A stretch of 64,000 nucleotides of DNA from Nitzschia sp. pyKryTriq1 (lineage: Eukaryota; Bacillariophyta; Bacillariophyceae; Bacillariales; Bacillariaceae): the NCBI GenBank assembly GCA_956465555.1, contig OY101115.1:744001-808000 (forward strand). Direction: 5' to 3'. A program made the translations under genes and the position numbers. The first letter of the stretch is position 1. Each line of letters starts with the position of its first letter. Positions 1 through 10,054 of this stretch are shown one piece after another. The notes below the pieces were generated by a model. That model was given only the letters and a program-made list of their open reading frames with translations. It did not search any database and was not told the DNA's origin.

Positions 1-803
1 ACTAGTAGAAGATGTCGTTGAAGCAAATCTGACATGGCTCGTCTCGAGCCATCAGGTTGTTGAAAAAGCCAGCCTGAATGCGTGCCTTCCCTGTTCAGGA
101 TGCCAATCATCAACCGCTTGACCCACTTGCATGGCTCAAGCCCAGATGCTGTCCGTGCGATATACCATACCACCAGCTTACTAAAATTGTGGAAAGAAAG
201 GCGAGACAAAAAGGGATTCGATGAATGGATCGCTAGAGTGCGCGACGTGCGAACACCATGTACTAAAGTAGTCTCGATATATTGTATCTTGCGAAGAATC
301 CCTTCCTTGTCTATCCCTCCGTCTTACCCATGAGATTCGCCTAGCCACGTCACAAGCCAACCGCGCGATGCGATGAGAATGATGATGACGCTTTTTTTCT
401 TCTTTTCGCCGCGCCGCCGCCGCCGCGGCCGCCGAAGAAAATGAAGAATCTTTCCAAAAAATAGAATGAATCAAATAATGATGAGATTTCCGAATTCCAA
501 GGATGACGACTCCCGACCACGGACCACGGCAAATAGTAGGCCCTACCGGTACCGGTACAGTACAAGCCAGTAAATACCGGTACAGTGCAAGTGGACCTCT
601 ACCGCACTCGTAACAGGTACCTGGTACCGATACATGATTTCAGCGTCTTCGACAAAGCTACAATAGCCACAAGAACTATAAAGACACAACCATCACAATT
701 CTTTTCAGACACGTAGCTTTCGCATCCTAGATTATTCTTCCAGCTGCCGTCAACCTGGAAGGACCCAATTTGTTTTTTGACATCGGACATAAAGGAAAAA
801 AGA
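1..803. other. Intergenic, left edge
   Basis: I see no supportable gene here; the short open frames lack domains and initiator context. There is a GCC-rich low-complexity patch near 405-432. From about 545 to 630 several ACCGGTAC-type palindromic motifs form the upstream region of the RING gene that follows. Confidence 0.5.
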
Positions 804-2030
804 ATGCCCCCCATGAAGTCGTCACTATTCTTCGTATTTTCCATTCTCGCTTTTTTGGAATGTTGCTCCGTCGTAGTAGCTCAGTCGTACTCGACGGAAC
901 ACCAGTGCCTTCAGAGTGAGTCGGCGCTTGTCATTCTTAGCAAAGATCCTGTATCTGGCAACTTTTCGGTAGTGCAGCGTTTGGATTCAAGAGAGCCGGT
1001 ATTTCTCCCCGGTATCCAGTTCAGGAAGCTCGAGCTTTCCCAAATGACAGAGCACGAAGACGAACGACGCAGCCTGTTGAGGACTGAGGTTGCTGCCTTT
1101 CCTGCCATTGTAGCGGAAGGAGCTGAAAACACAGATCTCTTTCGTCGGTTACATGATTTCGGGGGTCAAGTATCTCGGGAAGAGGTGCCAGCCGTCGACT
1201 CTGATGAGCTGTACTATGCGTGGGAATGTAGCTGTCACAGTGACGCGTTCCAGCAATTTGCTATTGCATACTGCCCTCTCGATATTGACACATGCCTTCG
1301 ACCTTCTCGGTGGCGGACTTCGAATAGAATACCAGGCTGTCGAAATATTGCGAAAGCCTACGACGTTAGCAGGTACACCTTTTTCTTCGCAATGATCTGG
1401 CTGTTGGTACTTCTCGTTGCTCTCTGGACATCTGGTATGGGCTCTTCTATGGGCGGGTTTCTGATGTCCCGATGTGTTCCTGACTGGAATGACAGGGCTG
1501 TGAACCGTCTACTCCGGAGACACCCAGACCGGGCACGACAAATGATCAGAACGTTTGTTGTTCGCGAGCAACGTGCACTGTTGGCTGCCAGGACAATGCA
1601 AGCCACAAATACTGGCGACGAGGGACAGGCAGGTACCATGAACGGGGGAGGTGGCAGTGATGTCAACAGCTCAACAACGCGGCTGACCAGCCTGGTACTT
1701 CGGACAAAAGTGTACAGGACATCGAGCCAACCTGATGGCGACAAAGATGATTCAGCAAGCGAGACGGAAGAGGATCGATGTATCATTTGTTTCAGTTCCT
1801 TCACATCTGGTGATCGCGTAGGATCATTAAAGTGCAGTCACCTCTTTCACTCGGACTGCCTCAAAGTATGGTTACAGCGGCGTAATGCATGTCCACTTTG
1901 TCAAACAGAGGATATCGCGATGCCTCGCCACGAAGAAACTTTGTCTGCAACAGAAGAGTCGTCCTCGACAAGAGTCGAGGACGATGGTACCATCGATCAC
2001 TCGGTCTCAGATGACCCCCCAAGTGCATGA
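804..2030 (+). CDS. Membrane RING-H2 E3 ligase-like protein, copy 1
   Basis: Probably a secretory-pathway, membrane-anchored ubiquitin ligase. The frame is open from 777, but the first ATG is at 804 (a second, at 813, gives a cleaner signal peptide), for about 408 residues. In order: a hydrophobic signal ending near VVVAQ; a lumenal domain with conserved cysteines (an ECSC motif, then YCP and PGC); one transmembrane helix near residues 190-213; a basic segment starting CVPDW; and a C3H2C3 RING-H2 at about 326-366 (CIIC, then CSHLFHSDC, then CPLC) near the C-terminus. The E3 role follows from the RING. The lumenal domain matches nothing I know but recurs in the paralog at 4382-5881, with a bestrophin gene between them on the other strand. 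No intron is needed. Confidence 0.85.
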   Translation: MPPMKSSLFFVFSILAFLECCSVVVAQSYSTEHQCLQSESALVILSKDPVSGNFSVVQRLDSREPVFLPGIQFRKLELSQMTEHEDERRSLLRTEVAAFPAIVAEGAENTDLFRRLHDFGGQVSREEVPAVDSDELYYAWECSCHSDAFQQFAIAYCPLDIDTCLRPSRWRTSNRIPGCRNIAKAYDVSRYTFFFAMIWLLVLLVALWTSGMGSSMGGFLMSRCVPDWNDRAVNRLLRRHPDRARQMIRTFVVREQRALLAARTMQATNTGDEGQAGTMNGGGGSDVNSSTTRLTSLVLRTKVYRTSSQPDGDKDDSASETEEDRCIICFSSFTSGDRVGSLKCSHLFHSDCLKVWLQRRNACPLCQTEDIAMPRHEETLSATEESSSTRVEDDGTIDHSVSDDPPSA

Positions 2031-2093
2031 TCATGATATATGAAATAATTTTGAGAGCGATTGATACGTTGTGCTACTCAATATTGACTATAG

Positions 2094-3716
2094 CTACGGT
2101 TTCTTTTCCCCACTGATTGCCGTTGCCTCTTGGAAGGTTTCAAACTCCTCGGCGGCAGTCTCCATAAACTGCTCGTACATTTTCATATTGGGCGTTTGTG
2201 GCGGTGCCTTATTCGTTTCTTGCATTTCGTCAGTATCTACCAACTCGTCTGTACCAGTTCCGTTGACAAACGAATCTTCAATATCGTCGAGACCCGGAAC
2301 GAACTCATACCCTGGAGGGGTATTCAAGATTGCCTTGGCCTGTTCGAATTCTTCTTCCAACGTATCCCCGTCTTCGTCCCCTTCCGGCTCCTTCTGTAGT
2401 TCCTCTCTTGCAGTGGCTTCTTCAGCGGTGTAACCCTCATCGGGCAGCACATAGTCGTCAATATCCCCAGCCTCAATCATGGACATGGAGAGTGGCATAT
2501 CCTCCAGCCCATAAAACCATCGAAGCGAGCCAGCGTTGGTTTCAGCAATCAAGGTACTAACCATGATGGGATCATCCCCCTGCCAGAAGTTTTCGTTGTG
2601 GAAGGGGTCCAAAAATCGTTTGGCCAAATCAAAAAGCCCTTGATAGGTTGTCGTCAAAAAAATGGCACCTATTACTCCCATCTGAAAGGATAACCCGGAC
2701 GAAAATGCCGTCACCGGATACGCCCACAACACGGTATCCACAAGAACCTGAACAATGTGGATGTAGGCGAACGGAATCCTTCCACGAAGGACACTCTCCA
2801 TATAATTTCCTTGGGCTCGAATTTCTTGTATTCTTTGAAAAAGATTTTGTTCAAATCCGTAGCCACCATCCAAATGCCCAGCCTTGGTAGCATCCAATGC
2901 GGTCCGAAAACACCACATCAGAACCTCATTGTGTCGCGCTGTCGCCGATACCTTGGAATTCATCAGATACTTGCGTTCATTGTTGGTCAACAGACCTCGG
3001 CCTACCATTCGACGAAGCCCCTGCGGTGTGATCAGGGGACGGTGGGATCTTGTGATCGCTGCGTAGTTGAGTAGATTGAATAGTCGAATGTAACGAGCAA
3101 TCACCAATAGAATCTTTCGGCTTTCCGGTGTATACGTGGATTTTCCTCGGCTCGCGGCACCCGCAACAGCCATACTAAAATCATTGAGTCTTCCTTGAAC
3201 ATTGCGGCAGATATTCAGACACGTCCTCCAGCAGGAATAGGCCTCGTTGACGAAAAAACTCAGTGTGAAGGTTGTAATGGCCAAGACCTGACCAAAGAGT
3301 TGATCGCTACCAGCAAAGGTTGTTCTCAGCCCATGGAACCTTTGAAAGAGAAAATATACACACGCTGCCCAGATACCCTGTTTTAGCGCCGACTTCCAGG
3401 TTTCCGACAGAACTGTTCCACCCCAATGACGCCAAATCGCCTTGCTTGACGGGTCGAACTGTTTCATGATAGGCCTTCGGGCTGACGTTCGTAGACTCTC
3501 GTCTAAAATCCGATCGAGCAGATCTTGTGTTGTTATTTTTTCGACTCGACTCTCATCGAGCTCAAAAACCATTGGAAGTGGCGACGGTTGTCGCACCAAC
3601 CTTGCATTATTATTATTCCAAGCACTGTTGTGGCGACAATGAGGCAGGAACGCTGTCACTGGGAGTGCGACAACGCCAAGGGCAGCCAGAAGCAAGCCAC
3701 ACTGAAACTGGAACAT
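2094..3716 (-). CDS. Bestrophin-like anion channel, plastid-targeted
   Basis: A 540-aa bestrophin/UPF0187-type membrane protein starting at the ATG at 3716. The N-terminus is a hydrophobic signal (MFQFQCGLLLAALGVVALPVTAF) with the diatom plastid junction VTAF|LPH near residues 20-24, followed by a Ser/Asn-rich transit-like stretch. The body has bestrophin signatures: paired hydrophobic segments around the GIWAACVYFLF region, an IPFAYIHIVQVL segment, and FLDPFHNENF, which corresponds to the conserved NPFG-DDxDF Ca-clasp/exit region. The last 120 residues are acidic and probably disordered. In algae, thylakoid bestrophins carry chloride or bicarbonate; the ion here is inference. The gene lies opposite and between two paralogous RING genes. 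One exon. Confidence 0.78.
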   Translation of the reverse strand: MFQFQCGLLLAALGVVALPVTAFLPHCRHNSAWNNNNARLVRQPSPLPMVFELDESRVEKITTQDLLDRILDESLRTSARRPIMKQFDPSSKAIWRHWGGTVLSETWKSALKQGIWAACVYFLFQRFHGLRTTFAGSDQLFGQVLAITTFTLSFFVNEAYSCWRTCLNICRNVQGRLNDFSMAVAGAASRGKSTYTPESRKILLVIARYIRLFNLLNYAAITRSHRPLITPQGLRRMVGRGLLTNNERKYLMNSKVSATARHNEVLMWCFRTALDATKAGHLDGGYGFEQNLFQRIQEIRAQGNYMESVLRGRIPFAYIHIVQVLVDTVLWAYPVTAFSSGLSFQMGVIGAIFLTTTYQGLFDLAKRFLDPFHNENFWQGDDPIMVSTLIAETNAGSLRWFYGLEDMPLSMSMIEAGDIDDYVLPDEGYTAEEATAREELQKEPEGDEDGDTLEEEFEQAKAILNTPPGYEFVPGLDDIEDSFVNGTGTDELVDTDEMQETNKAPPQTPNMKMYEQFMETAAEEFETFQEATAISGEKKP

Positions 3717-4381
3717 TTTCTATGTTGTGTAGTACGTGTCAACGGAAGGAAACAGTTGAAATTATGAGCCTTGCACCTCTCGCAGACGAATGGAAATCGA
3801 ACGAAATAATGGTGTGATAAAACGCTCGTCGCTGCCTGCGGCGCTCGATCATCGTGATCGTCGACCGCGAATCATAAAGGAGAAAGGGGAGAATTTTCAA
3901 AATGGGGAGCAGATGGCAGATGATGGCGCGCGCGTCGAACGATTCTATTCATGTTCGTTTATGTCCGTTAGCCCTTATACTGTAAACGGACGGAGGTACC
4001 GGTACGAGTAGTACCGGTAGTACCTCTACTCTACCTGGTAGAGACAAAGGACGGATGAGCTGAAAGAACACAGAGCGACGAGAAAGCATCTTTTTCGTGA
4101 GAAGTATGACGACACACATCAACACACTGGCGTCTTCACTCGCTACCGGCTACCGGTACCGGTACAAGGTACGAGAGGAGAGAAATGAACAAAGGAAGAA
4201 TGTGGGGATAATAGGTATCTATGAAACAAGAAGAAAAGAATCCTCTCCCATTGCATTGTCGCTTCTCCGCATACCCCAAACAACCGGAAGTCTCTACCTA
4301 GCAGAGAAGTGACAACCCTTGAAGCATCAAAAAACCATCGCGTATGGAAATTGTTTGCTAGATAGTGCAGCGTATCTTTCA
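3717..4381. other. Intergenic between bestrophin and second RING gene
   Basis: Shared upstream region of two divergent genes. It contains ACCGGTACC-type motifs near 3993-4020 and 4146-4166. No gene is supportable. Confidence 0.5.
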
Positions 4382-5881
4382 ATGTCGACGACGCAGAAAA
4401 GGCTGATGGTGCGGCTCATTCTTGGGGTGGGGTTTCCCTTTTTCATTTCGGCACAGTGGGGCAGTCGCTACTGTGAGAATGGCAATCTTCCCATTGTCTT
4501 GTTGCATCGAAATGCCACTACTGGTGTATTCACGTTAGTGAAACGAATTCCCGCCAACCAAACCAAGTTCGAAGAAGGTGATTTTCGCCAAAGACGTTTG
4601 GAAAGAAAAGACCTACTACTACTAGACGCAGGCGGGACACACCTTCGAAGTGCATGGGTCCCTGGGTTGCTGTTAAAGGAAGAACGAAAGTTGCAAAGTG
4701 ATTTCATTTTCGGCAACGAAATTTCCGGTCCTGCCAACGATCCGGATGCAACAGTGGCACCGACAACAACGGCGACAACTATGAAACCAGATGAAGATCC
4801 TACTACTGCTATGCAAGAAGATGGTACTGCGAAAAATGAGGAGTACTTCTATGCTCGAGAATGTTCCTGCTTTCCAAAGTTGCCGACTGTTTACTGCCCC
4901 TTTGTGGCCGATGTCTGTCAGGAGCCCGATACCAGTACCAGCAGTAGCAGCGGCGATCAACAGCAGCTCCCCGGATGTCTCACCCTGGTTGTTGAGAACG
5001 AAACACAGTCTCAGATTCTGATTTATTTGACCATTGTTGGATTCTGGATGGTTGGAGGGTTGTGCATTTTCACCAAGTTCGGTCGAAGTGCCGTGGACTA
5101 TCCAATATCCTGGTGCATTCCGGGCTGGACTCAGAAACGGGTCCGTCAAATGATGCAGGAAGACCCGCATCGTACCGCTCGCTTATTGCAAGCCTTTGCG
5201 AGACGACGTTATTTGCGAATGGAAAGACTGGCATTGGAGGCATCTATGCAAACTGCCTGGACGGAGGAACAACTACGACAACAACAGAGGCAAACCTTAC
5301 AGGAAGCCGGAGTGACACCCTTTTCAACAACAACAACCACAACTACAACAACAACGTTGGACCCGCAAGAACCGCCTACTTCTTTGCCACCACGGGAGGT
5401 TCTTTTCCCCTCACCAGGCATGCCGACACATGCCAGAGATCCCTTGCAACCTGTATCTTTTTCCTTGCGAACTTGCACGTTCCGAAAAAAGGTGGTCGTG
5501 GAATCCGCGAACAATTCGGCAGAAAATGAGCTGGGACACGAAAATACAGAAGATTCCTCTTGTACTATTTGTTTTGCCCCCCTCGTTAATGGGGAACGAG
5601 TAGGTGCTCTAGCCTGCAAACATGTCTTTCATGTGGATTGTCTCAAAATGTGGGTGAAGCGACGCAACGTCTGTCCACTCTGCCAAACAAGAGAAATTGC
5701 TACTCCTCTGTTTGCTCATGACGAGGACGAGGACGATCCTAAAATATTTTCAAATACAGAAGAAGATTCATCATCGGCAACCGATATTTCCTCCAATGGA
5801 AGATCCATGCAAGAAACAACCATCGAAGCATCAGCATCACACGACGAGAGCGAAGAAGGCGCATCAAACCTGGTGACATGA
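4382..5881 (+). CDS. Membrane RING-H2 E3 ligase-like protein, copy 2
   Basis: A paralog of the gene at 804-2030, 499 aa from the ATG at 4382 (MSTTQKRLM); the frame is open further upstream without an ATG. It has the same order: signal peptide ending near ISAQ, a lumenal domain with matching spacing (RYCENGNLPIVL aligned with HQCLQSESALVI; ECSC, YCP, PGC), a transmembrane helix near 211-229, a cytosolic CIPGWTQKRVRQMM segment aligned with CVPDWNDRAVNRLL, a Gln/Thr-rich linker and a RING-H2 at about 394-434 (CTIC, CKHVFHVDC, CPLC). The C-terminal tail is acidic and Ser-rich. It is longer than copy 1, mainly because of low-complexity Thr and Gln runs. The two look like an old local duplication. 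Confidence 0.85.
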   Translation: MSTTQKRLMVRLILGVGFPFFISAQWGSRYCENGNLPIVLLHRNATTGVFTLVKRIPANQTKFEEGDFRQRRLERKDLLLLDAGGTHLRSAWVPGLLLKEERKLQSDFIFGNEISGPANDPDATVAPTTTATTMKPDEDPTTAMQEDGTAKNEEYFYARECSCFPKLPTVYCPFVADVCQEPDTSTSSSSGDQQQLPGCLTLVVENETQSQILIYLTIVGFWMVGGLCIFTKFGRSAVDYPISWCIPGWTQKRVRQMMQEDPHRTARLLQAFARRRYLRMERLALEASMQTAWTEEQLRQQQRQTLQEAGVTPFSTTTTTTTTTTLDPQEPPTSLPPREVLFPSPGMPTHARDPLQPVSFSLRTCTFRKKVVVESANNSAENELGHENTEDSSCTICFAPLVNGERVGALACKHVFHVDCLKMWVKRRNVCPLCQTREIATPLFAHDEDEDDPKIFSNTEEDSSSATDISSNGRSMQETTIEASASHDESEEGASNLVT

Positions 5882-6170
5882 AATTCAACGAACTAAGAGG
5901 CACCTAGAGCAGCTATATGAAGGTCAAATGTCTTCGGCTAAAGCTAATGCAATCGTGTTGGGAAAAATAAGGAAACTTCTCTGGATAGGGATGGGTTCTT
6001 CGTCCCAGGACCCGAAGAGGCTTCGCAAGGGTTGTCACGCCCACATTATGTGTTTTGGTTGGGACATCAACTACTGATGGCAAGCATTGACAGGTTGCCA
6101 TGATGATTCATGAAACAATATAAATATAATACTGTACATCGATCCACACTTCCCTCGTTCGTTTCTCCCC

Positions 6171-6728
6171 TCAATCCTTCAAATTTTGCTGATCCTGCGA
6201 TTGCGCATTTAGTCTCTCCTGCTCTTCCGGTGTCGGTTGCCCGGCCACATGTTGCTGAAACCACTCATCGCTGCTCCAAATTGCTTGCTGTGATGTCGCA
6301 TTACTCAATTTGTTCAGTTGGTTCATTTGTGCCATGCTCACTCGAATCGTTCTTCCCATCAAGTCTGCTCCATCCATGTTGAAAATCGCCTCGCTGGCAT
6401 CGTCGGCGTCTTCGTACTCAACAAACCCAAACCCCTTGTGTCGGCCCTCCTTGTAATCCATTGGCTGTGACAATAATATTACAGTGTGGCATCGTGCGGA
6501 ACGAACAAGTGAGTTCGTAATGAGCCACGATAATCATAGACTATACATCGCATACACCACAGCTACCGCACTTACAATATCCAAACTCTTGATCGGACCA
6601 AAAGGAATCAAGGCGGCTCGGAGCAATTGAGGGGTGATGTCGTCGGCTAATCCTCCGACATATACTGCACGTTTGGAGGCCAGAATTGTGGGGTCAGAAG
6701 CAGGTGTCGACGTCGTCATCGATGCCAT
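6171..6728 (-). CDS. RRM protein of the cyclophilin-E type, no isomerase domain
   Basis: Two exons: 6576-6728 and 6171-6464, with a 111-bp intron (GTAAGT donor, CAG acceptor, phase 0). The start is the ATG at 6728 (MASMTTS). The spliced protein (185 aa) carries one RRM: RNP2 is VYVGGL; IPFGPIKSLDI runs across the junction into PMDYKEGRHKG; RNP1 is KGFGFVEYE; then GRTIRVSMAQ. This matches the RRM of cyclophilin E (PPIE/Cyp33) nearly motif for motif, including the IWSSDEW tail that follows the RRM in that family. The peptidyl-prolyl isomerase domain is absent: the frame stops about 60 residues after the RRM. A spliceosome-associated RNA-binding role is inferred from the family. Confidence 0.85.
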
Positions 6729-7481
6729 AGTATCAATCAATTTTTATTGTAATAATTGCTCTCTCTCTCTCTCTTCGTCGACTGTAGACTAGGTCCTAAT
6801 ACTAATGGTGTATTCAAGCAAACAGCTTGGAGAGGAGGAATAGTCAATATTCAATAGTCGTCGTTTTCTTCCACCTTCACATTTCTCATGTTGTTGGTTG
6901 TTGTTGTTGTTTTTGCGGCTCGCGAGGCGCTCGACATACGGTAACCGGTAATACCGGTAGTAATGTATTTCAATGGAAGGCGCACGACTGACAGACGGAC
7001 GGATGATTATGTACTGCGAGCGCCAACCAACCCTCAACTCTTTCGGACAGTGTAGACCGATGAAATGTGTGGCCTAAGTCCTTACAAGACTTCGACTGCG
7101 TAGCAAGTCTCTGTTTTTTCAGGTTTACCCTTTGGTCTTTGGTACATCGCCTTGCCTCGTTTCCAAGGTGTAAGGGATGGTGGGCGGTTTTTTAAAGCTA
7201 GTAGAACTAGTAAATCGACGTGTGGAAAGAACTGCAAGACAGTGCTGAGAAAAATGGCTATAAGACTTATGACGTGACCAAGGTCGGTCACTTTTCAGGA
7301 ACTGGGTTGGTGGACTTCAGTGGGAAAGTGACAATAAAGGAATGATGTTAGAGTATTAATATATTTTGTGCCACGGCCATGTTGGTGCCCGAAACTAACA
7401 TAGTGCGCCAACGTATCTACTGTATAAATATCTTGTAGCTACTATGAGCTTTCTTGGCGAGGCGAGAGGAGAGACCTTCTC
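6729..7481. other. Intergenic
   Basis: A CT dinucleotide run at about 6760-6773 lies just upstream of the RRM gene, and an ACCGGTAATACCGGTAG motif lies near 6940-6960. A 69-residue open frame at 7082-7291 (-) has no recognisable feature. No gene is supportable. Confidence 0.45.
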
Positions 7482-8351
7482 TCAGAGAAAGCGATCCTTG
7501 CGCTTTTCCTTTCGATTAATCGTAAAAAGACGTGCACGATGGCCGATCACTTGTTGCTTTTCATTGGCTTTCTCGAGTTGATGGGTTATGTGGTCGAGCT
7601 TGGTGCCTTGCTGGTTCATTGCTTGTTTGCCCATGGACGACGCAAGAGAAAGCAGCCCCTCAACTTGTCGACCTATATCATCTAGCCCGCAATCGATACT
7701 TGCATCATCCGCCTCGATATTGCAAAGCCAAATATTTTCACCATCGCTCAACGGTGTTCCACCATATGTCTCCCCAGCGATTGGACCCTCCCTTAACAAA
7801 TCTCGCTGACTGAAACACGAATCCCCAAATAGTTCTACTAGACGCCTGCGCTCTTCCTTTTCCCTTGATAATGCATCCTCCTTCTGAAACCAAGCGTCAT
7901 TATTGGTGCACATTCCTCCAATAGAAATGAGATTGTTTCTTGTCACTTCGTTCTGGTCGATCTTTCGTGACAGTCGCTCTTCGTTTCTTTCCGTTCGTGC
8001 CATCTTCCGAGCTTGCCGGCGAGAGCCAATACTGAAGCTCCACGCGGCAAACCGATTCTGAAGTTTAGTGGCCTTATTCAGGTTTTCATTCAAGCGTAGT
8101 GTTTCCTTCGAAATTCGCTCCATATGGCTGCTTTGCTCGTCCAGCGCCGCTAGTGTCAGAGATCCAATGGCGGCCGTCTCTGCTAACAGCTGCTGAATGT
8201 GTTGCAGAGAATCTTTGGTTCGACGCTGGATTTCTCCCGCCTCCTGTAGTACTAGCTGATTATTCATTTGCGAGAATACAATCTTTATAAACTTTGTGCT
8301 CGCAATGTGAATATCATCGTAGCATTCCGTGGTCGTCTTCATTGAATTCAT
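7482..8351 (-). CDS. SNAP-25-like double SNARE (Qb+Qc)
   Basis: A 289-aa protein from the ATG at 8351. Two SNARE motifs are visible. The first contains LDEQSSHMERI, matching LDEQGEQLERI of SNAP-25, with the zero-layer Gln at residue 73. The second, beginning GLDDIGRQVEGLLSLASSMG, aligns with the Qc motif of SNAP-25 ([20 protein letters not shown]) and has its zero-layer Gln at residue 248. Family members bridge syntaxin and R-SNAREs in membrane fusion at the plasma membrane. The linker is rich in Arg and Glu and lacks the palmitoylated Cys cluster of animal SNAP-25; it may bind membrane through its partners, like SNAP-29. The C-terminus is basic (RKEKRKDRFL). One exon. Confidence 0.82.
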   Translation of the reverse strand: MNSMKTTTECYDDIHIASTKFIKIVFSQMNNQLVLQEAGEIQRRTKDSLQHIQQLLAETAAIGSLTLAALDEQSSHMERISKETLRLNENLNKATKLQNRFAAWSFSIGSRRQARKMARTERNEERLSRKIDQNEVTRNNLISIGGMCTNNDAWFQKEDALSREKEERRRLVELFGDSCFSQRDLLREGPIAGETYGGTPLSDGENIWLCNIEADDASIDCGLDDIGRQVEGLLSLASSMGKQAMNQQGTKLDHITHQLEKANEKQQVIGHRARLFTINRKEKRKDRFL

Positions 8352-8522
8352 GTACGAGTAGAGGGCGGGTCTCGTCCCTCTTTTTGAGATCTCATTGGCC
8401 GTCTTCAGTCTTCCTTCGATGGCTTATTTGTCATAATATTATCCACGACTAAAACCATCGACTCTTTCGACTACATGCATCTCAGCATACAATAACGCGG
8501 TACTCAAGTCTCAGACAGATTA

Positions 8523-9659
8523 TCATGAAGGGCTTGCAGTTGTAGATGAAGTATTGCCGGTGGCAAGAGAATGATATTTGATAAACTCTCGCCCCACCAT
8601 TCGACCCCCATGTCGCTTTGCCATAGTGCCCATCAATCGAGAAAATCCACCCGACGATACGCTCAAATGTTTCGCCCAGCCAATGTAGTAAAAGTCGTGG
8701 TCAGGGTCGGATCCTTCCAGTTTAATGGAAATAGAAGTGTATCCAGCATTCTGAATCGCTCGAGTCAAGCAGCCTGCATAAACGCGACTCTTTTGATAAT
8801 GGTTTGGATCGTGACTGCCTCCCCGGACCACAATTTTAGACAGACCAGAAGACTCTATATCCGAAAGGTACTCGTCGATACTTTTGATAGCAGACTTGTA
8901 CGTGTCGGTGTGCCATGGATCGCCACCCCTAGCCAGCATGTCGGCAACGTTGCTCTTAGAGTTTTCAATGACGTCACCCAGCCGCAAATGCATCACTAGA
9001 GTATCTGGCGGTGGTCTCGCAAAGCTTGGATCCCGCGTTTCGGCCTCTTTCAAAATCTGGTCTACGATCGTCAGGTTTCCATCAATCACATGCTGATTCG
9101 CTTTGCATGCTCGAAAATGATAGAGGGACGCAAAAGTATCATTGCGTGAAGGCTTTTGATAGCATCCTGATCCTTTTTGTTTGGTTTTTTCGGGATGTCG
9201 AACACATTTCAAAGTGTAGCAATTTCGGCACTGTTTGATGCAATCCCCCAGAACGTAGCGTCTCCAAACGACATTGAAAGGCTCCAACTTCGATGCTTCA
9301 AGCTCTCTCACACAGCCATCAATCCACTCTCTACTGGGCCGCCACTGACCACCCGAAAGCGTGGCCATTGCAATGTTGTTGGAGGAGGAAACGTTCGAGG
9401 AAGAAGAGTCATCATCGGCCACCGACGTCGTCGTAGTAGCAGCTCGAAACAACGGATGATCTTCGGGGCTCCTCTCGACGGGCGATTGTTGTCCACGAAG
9501 ATCTTGATCGAGGTGAAATGTTGTAAGCACCGATATTGCTGCAGAGCACGTGAGCACGAACACCACCAAGGTCGAGACATTCCATTTCCTTGTTATCATG
9601 ACTTTTACGATGATAAAATGGCGGGAAGCGGGAAAACATCTACCTCGCCGTCGTGGCAT
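8523..9659 (-). CDS. Putative type II Golgi glycosyltransferase (fucosyltransferase-like)
   Basis: A 378-aa protein from the ATG at 9659; the ATG at 9599 (MITRKWNVST) would place the membrane anchor at the very N-terminus and is an equally good start. A single hydrophobic anchor (STLVVFVLTCSAAISVL) is followed by a Ser/Thr/Asp-rich stem and a Cys-containing globular domain. LVMHLRLGDVIE resembles the HxRxGD loop, and the late segment DFYYIGWAKHLSVSSGGFSRLMG resembles the acceptor-side D-F and SxFS motifs, of GT-B fucosyltransferase-like proteins. The N-glycan or polysaccharide substrate cannot be told. It shares a 395-bp upstream region with the divergent gene at 10055. Confidence 0.6.
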   Translation of the reverse strand: MPRRRGRCFPASRHFIIVKVMITRKWNVSTLVVFVLTCSAAISVLTTFHLDQDLRGQQSPVERSPEDHPLFRAATTTTSVADDDSSSSNVSSSNNIAMATLSGGQWRPSREWIDGCVRELEASKLEPFNVVWRRYVLGDCIKQCRNCYTLKCVRHPEKTKQKGSGCYQKPSRNDTFASLYHFRACKANQHVIDGNLTIVDQILKEAETRDPSFARPPPDTLVMHLRLGDVIENSKSNVADMLARGGDPWHTDTYKSAIKSIDEYLSDIESSGLSKIVVRGGSHDPNHYQKSRVYAGCLTRAIQNAGYTSISIKLEGSDPDHDFYYIGWAKHLSVSSGGFSRLMGTMAKRHGGRMVGREFIKYHSLATGNTSSTTASPS

Positions 9660-10054
9660 TTCGACATTCTCTCTGCTTTCGCTCCCGCGGGCGGATCGGA
9701 TATCGGATGGGATCGGATTGGATCGGATTTGTCATGTGCGCGAGCTCTCTATACGAGCTATTGCTTCGACCTGGTACACGTACGTACTCGCCGCACGCGC
9801 CACTGGTGCCTGTACCGGTACCTATCACGCACGTACCTGGTACTGTACGACACGCGACGAGACGACGCGTACCAATGCGCCCACAGTAAGAAACAAGATC
9901 CAGATCTTCCCATTGTCTTATTCCGCCTGCGTTTTCGTTCTTCCAACACGACATCAAACATCAACAGCAGCCTCATCAATAAATCAATCGTGCCAAGTCT
10001 AAAGTTTAAATACACAGTAGTCTACTGAGCTTGTCTTCTTGATTTGTTGTGAAA
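9660..10054. promoter_or_regulatory. Divergent upstream region
   Basis: 395 bp between the start codons of the glycosyltransferase (-) and the orphan membrane protein (+). It contains three close repeats of a GGATNGGAT-type word at 9696-9728 (ggatcggatatcggatgggatcg and onward) and a GTACCGGTACC palindrome near 9813. Promoter function is inferred from the position only. Confidence 0.4.
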
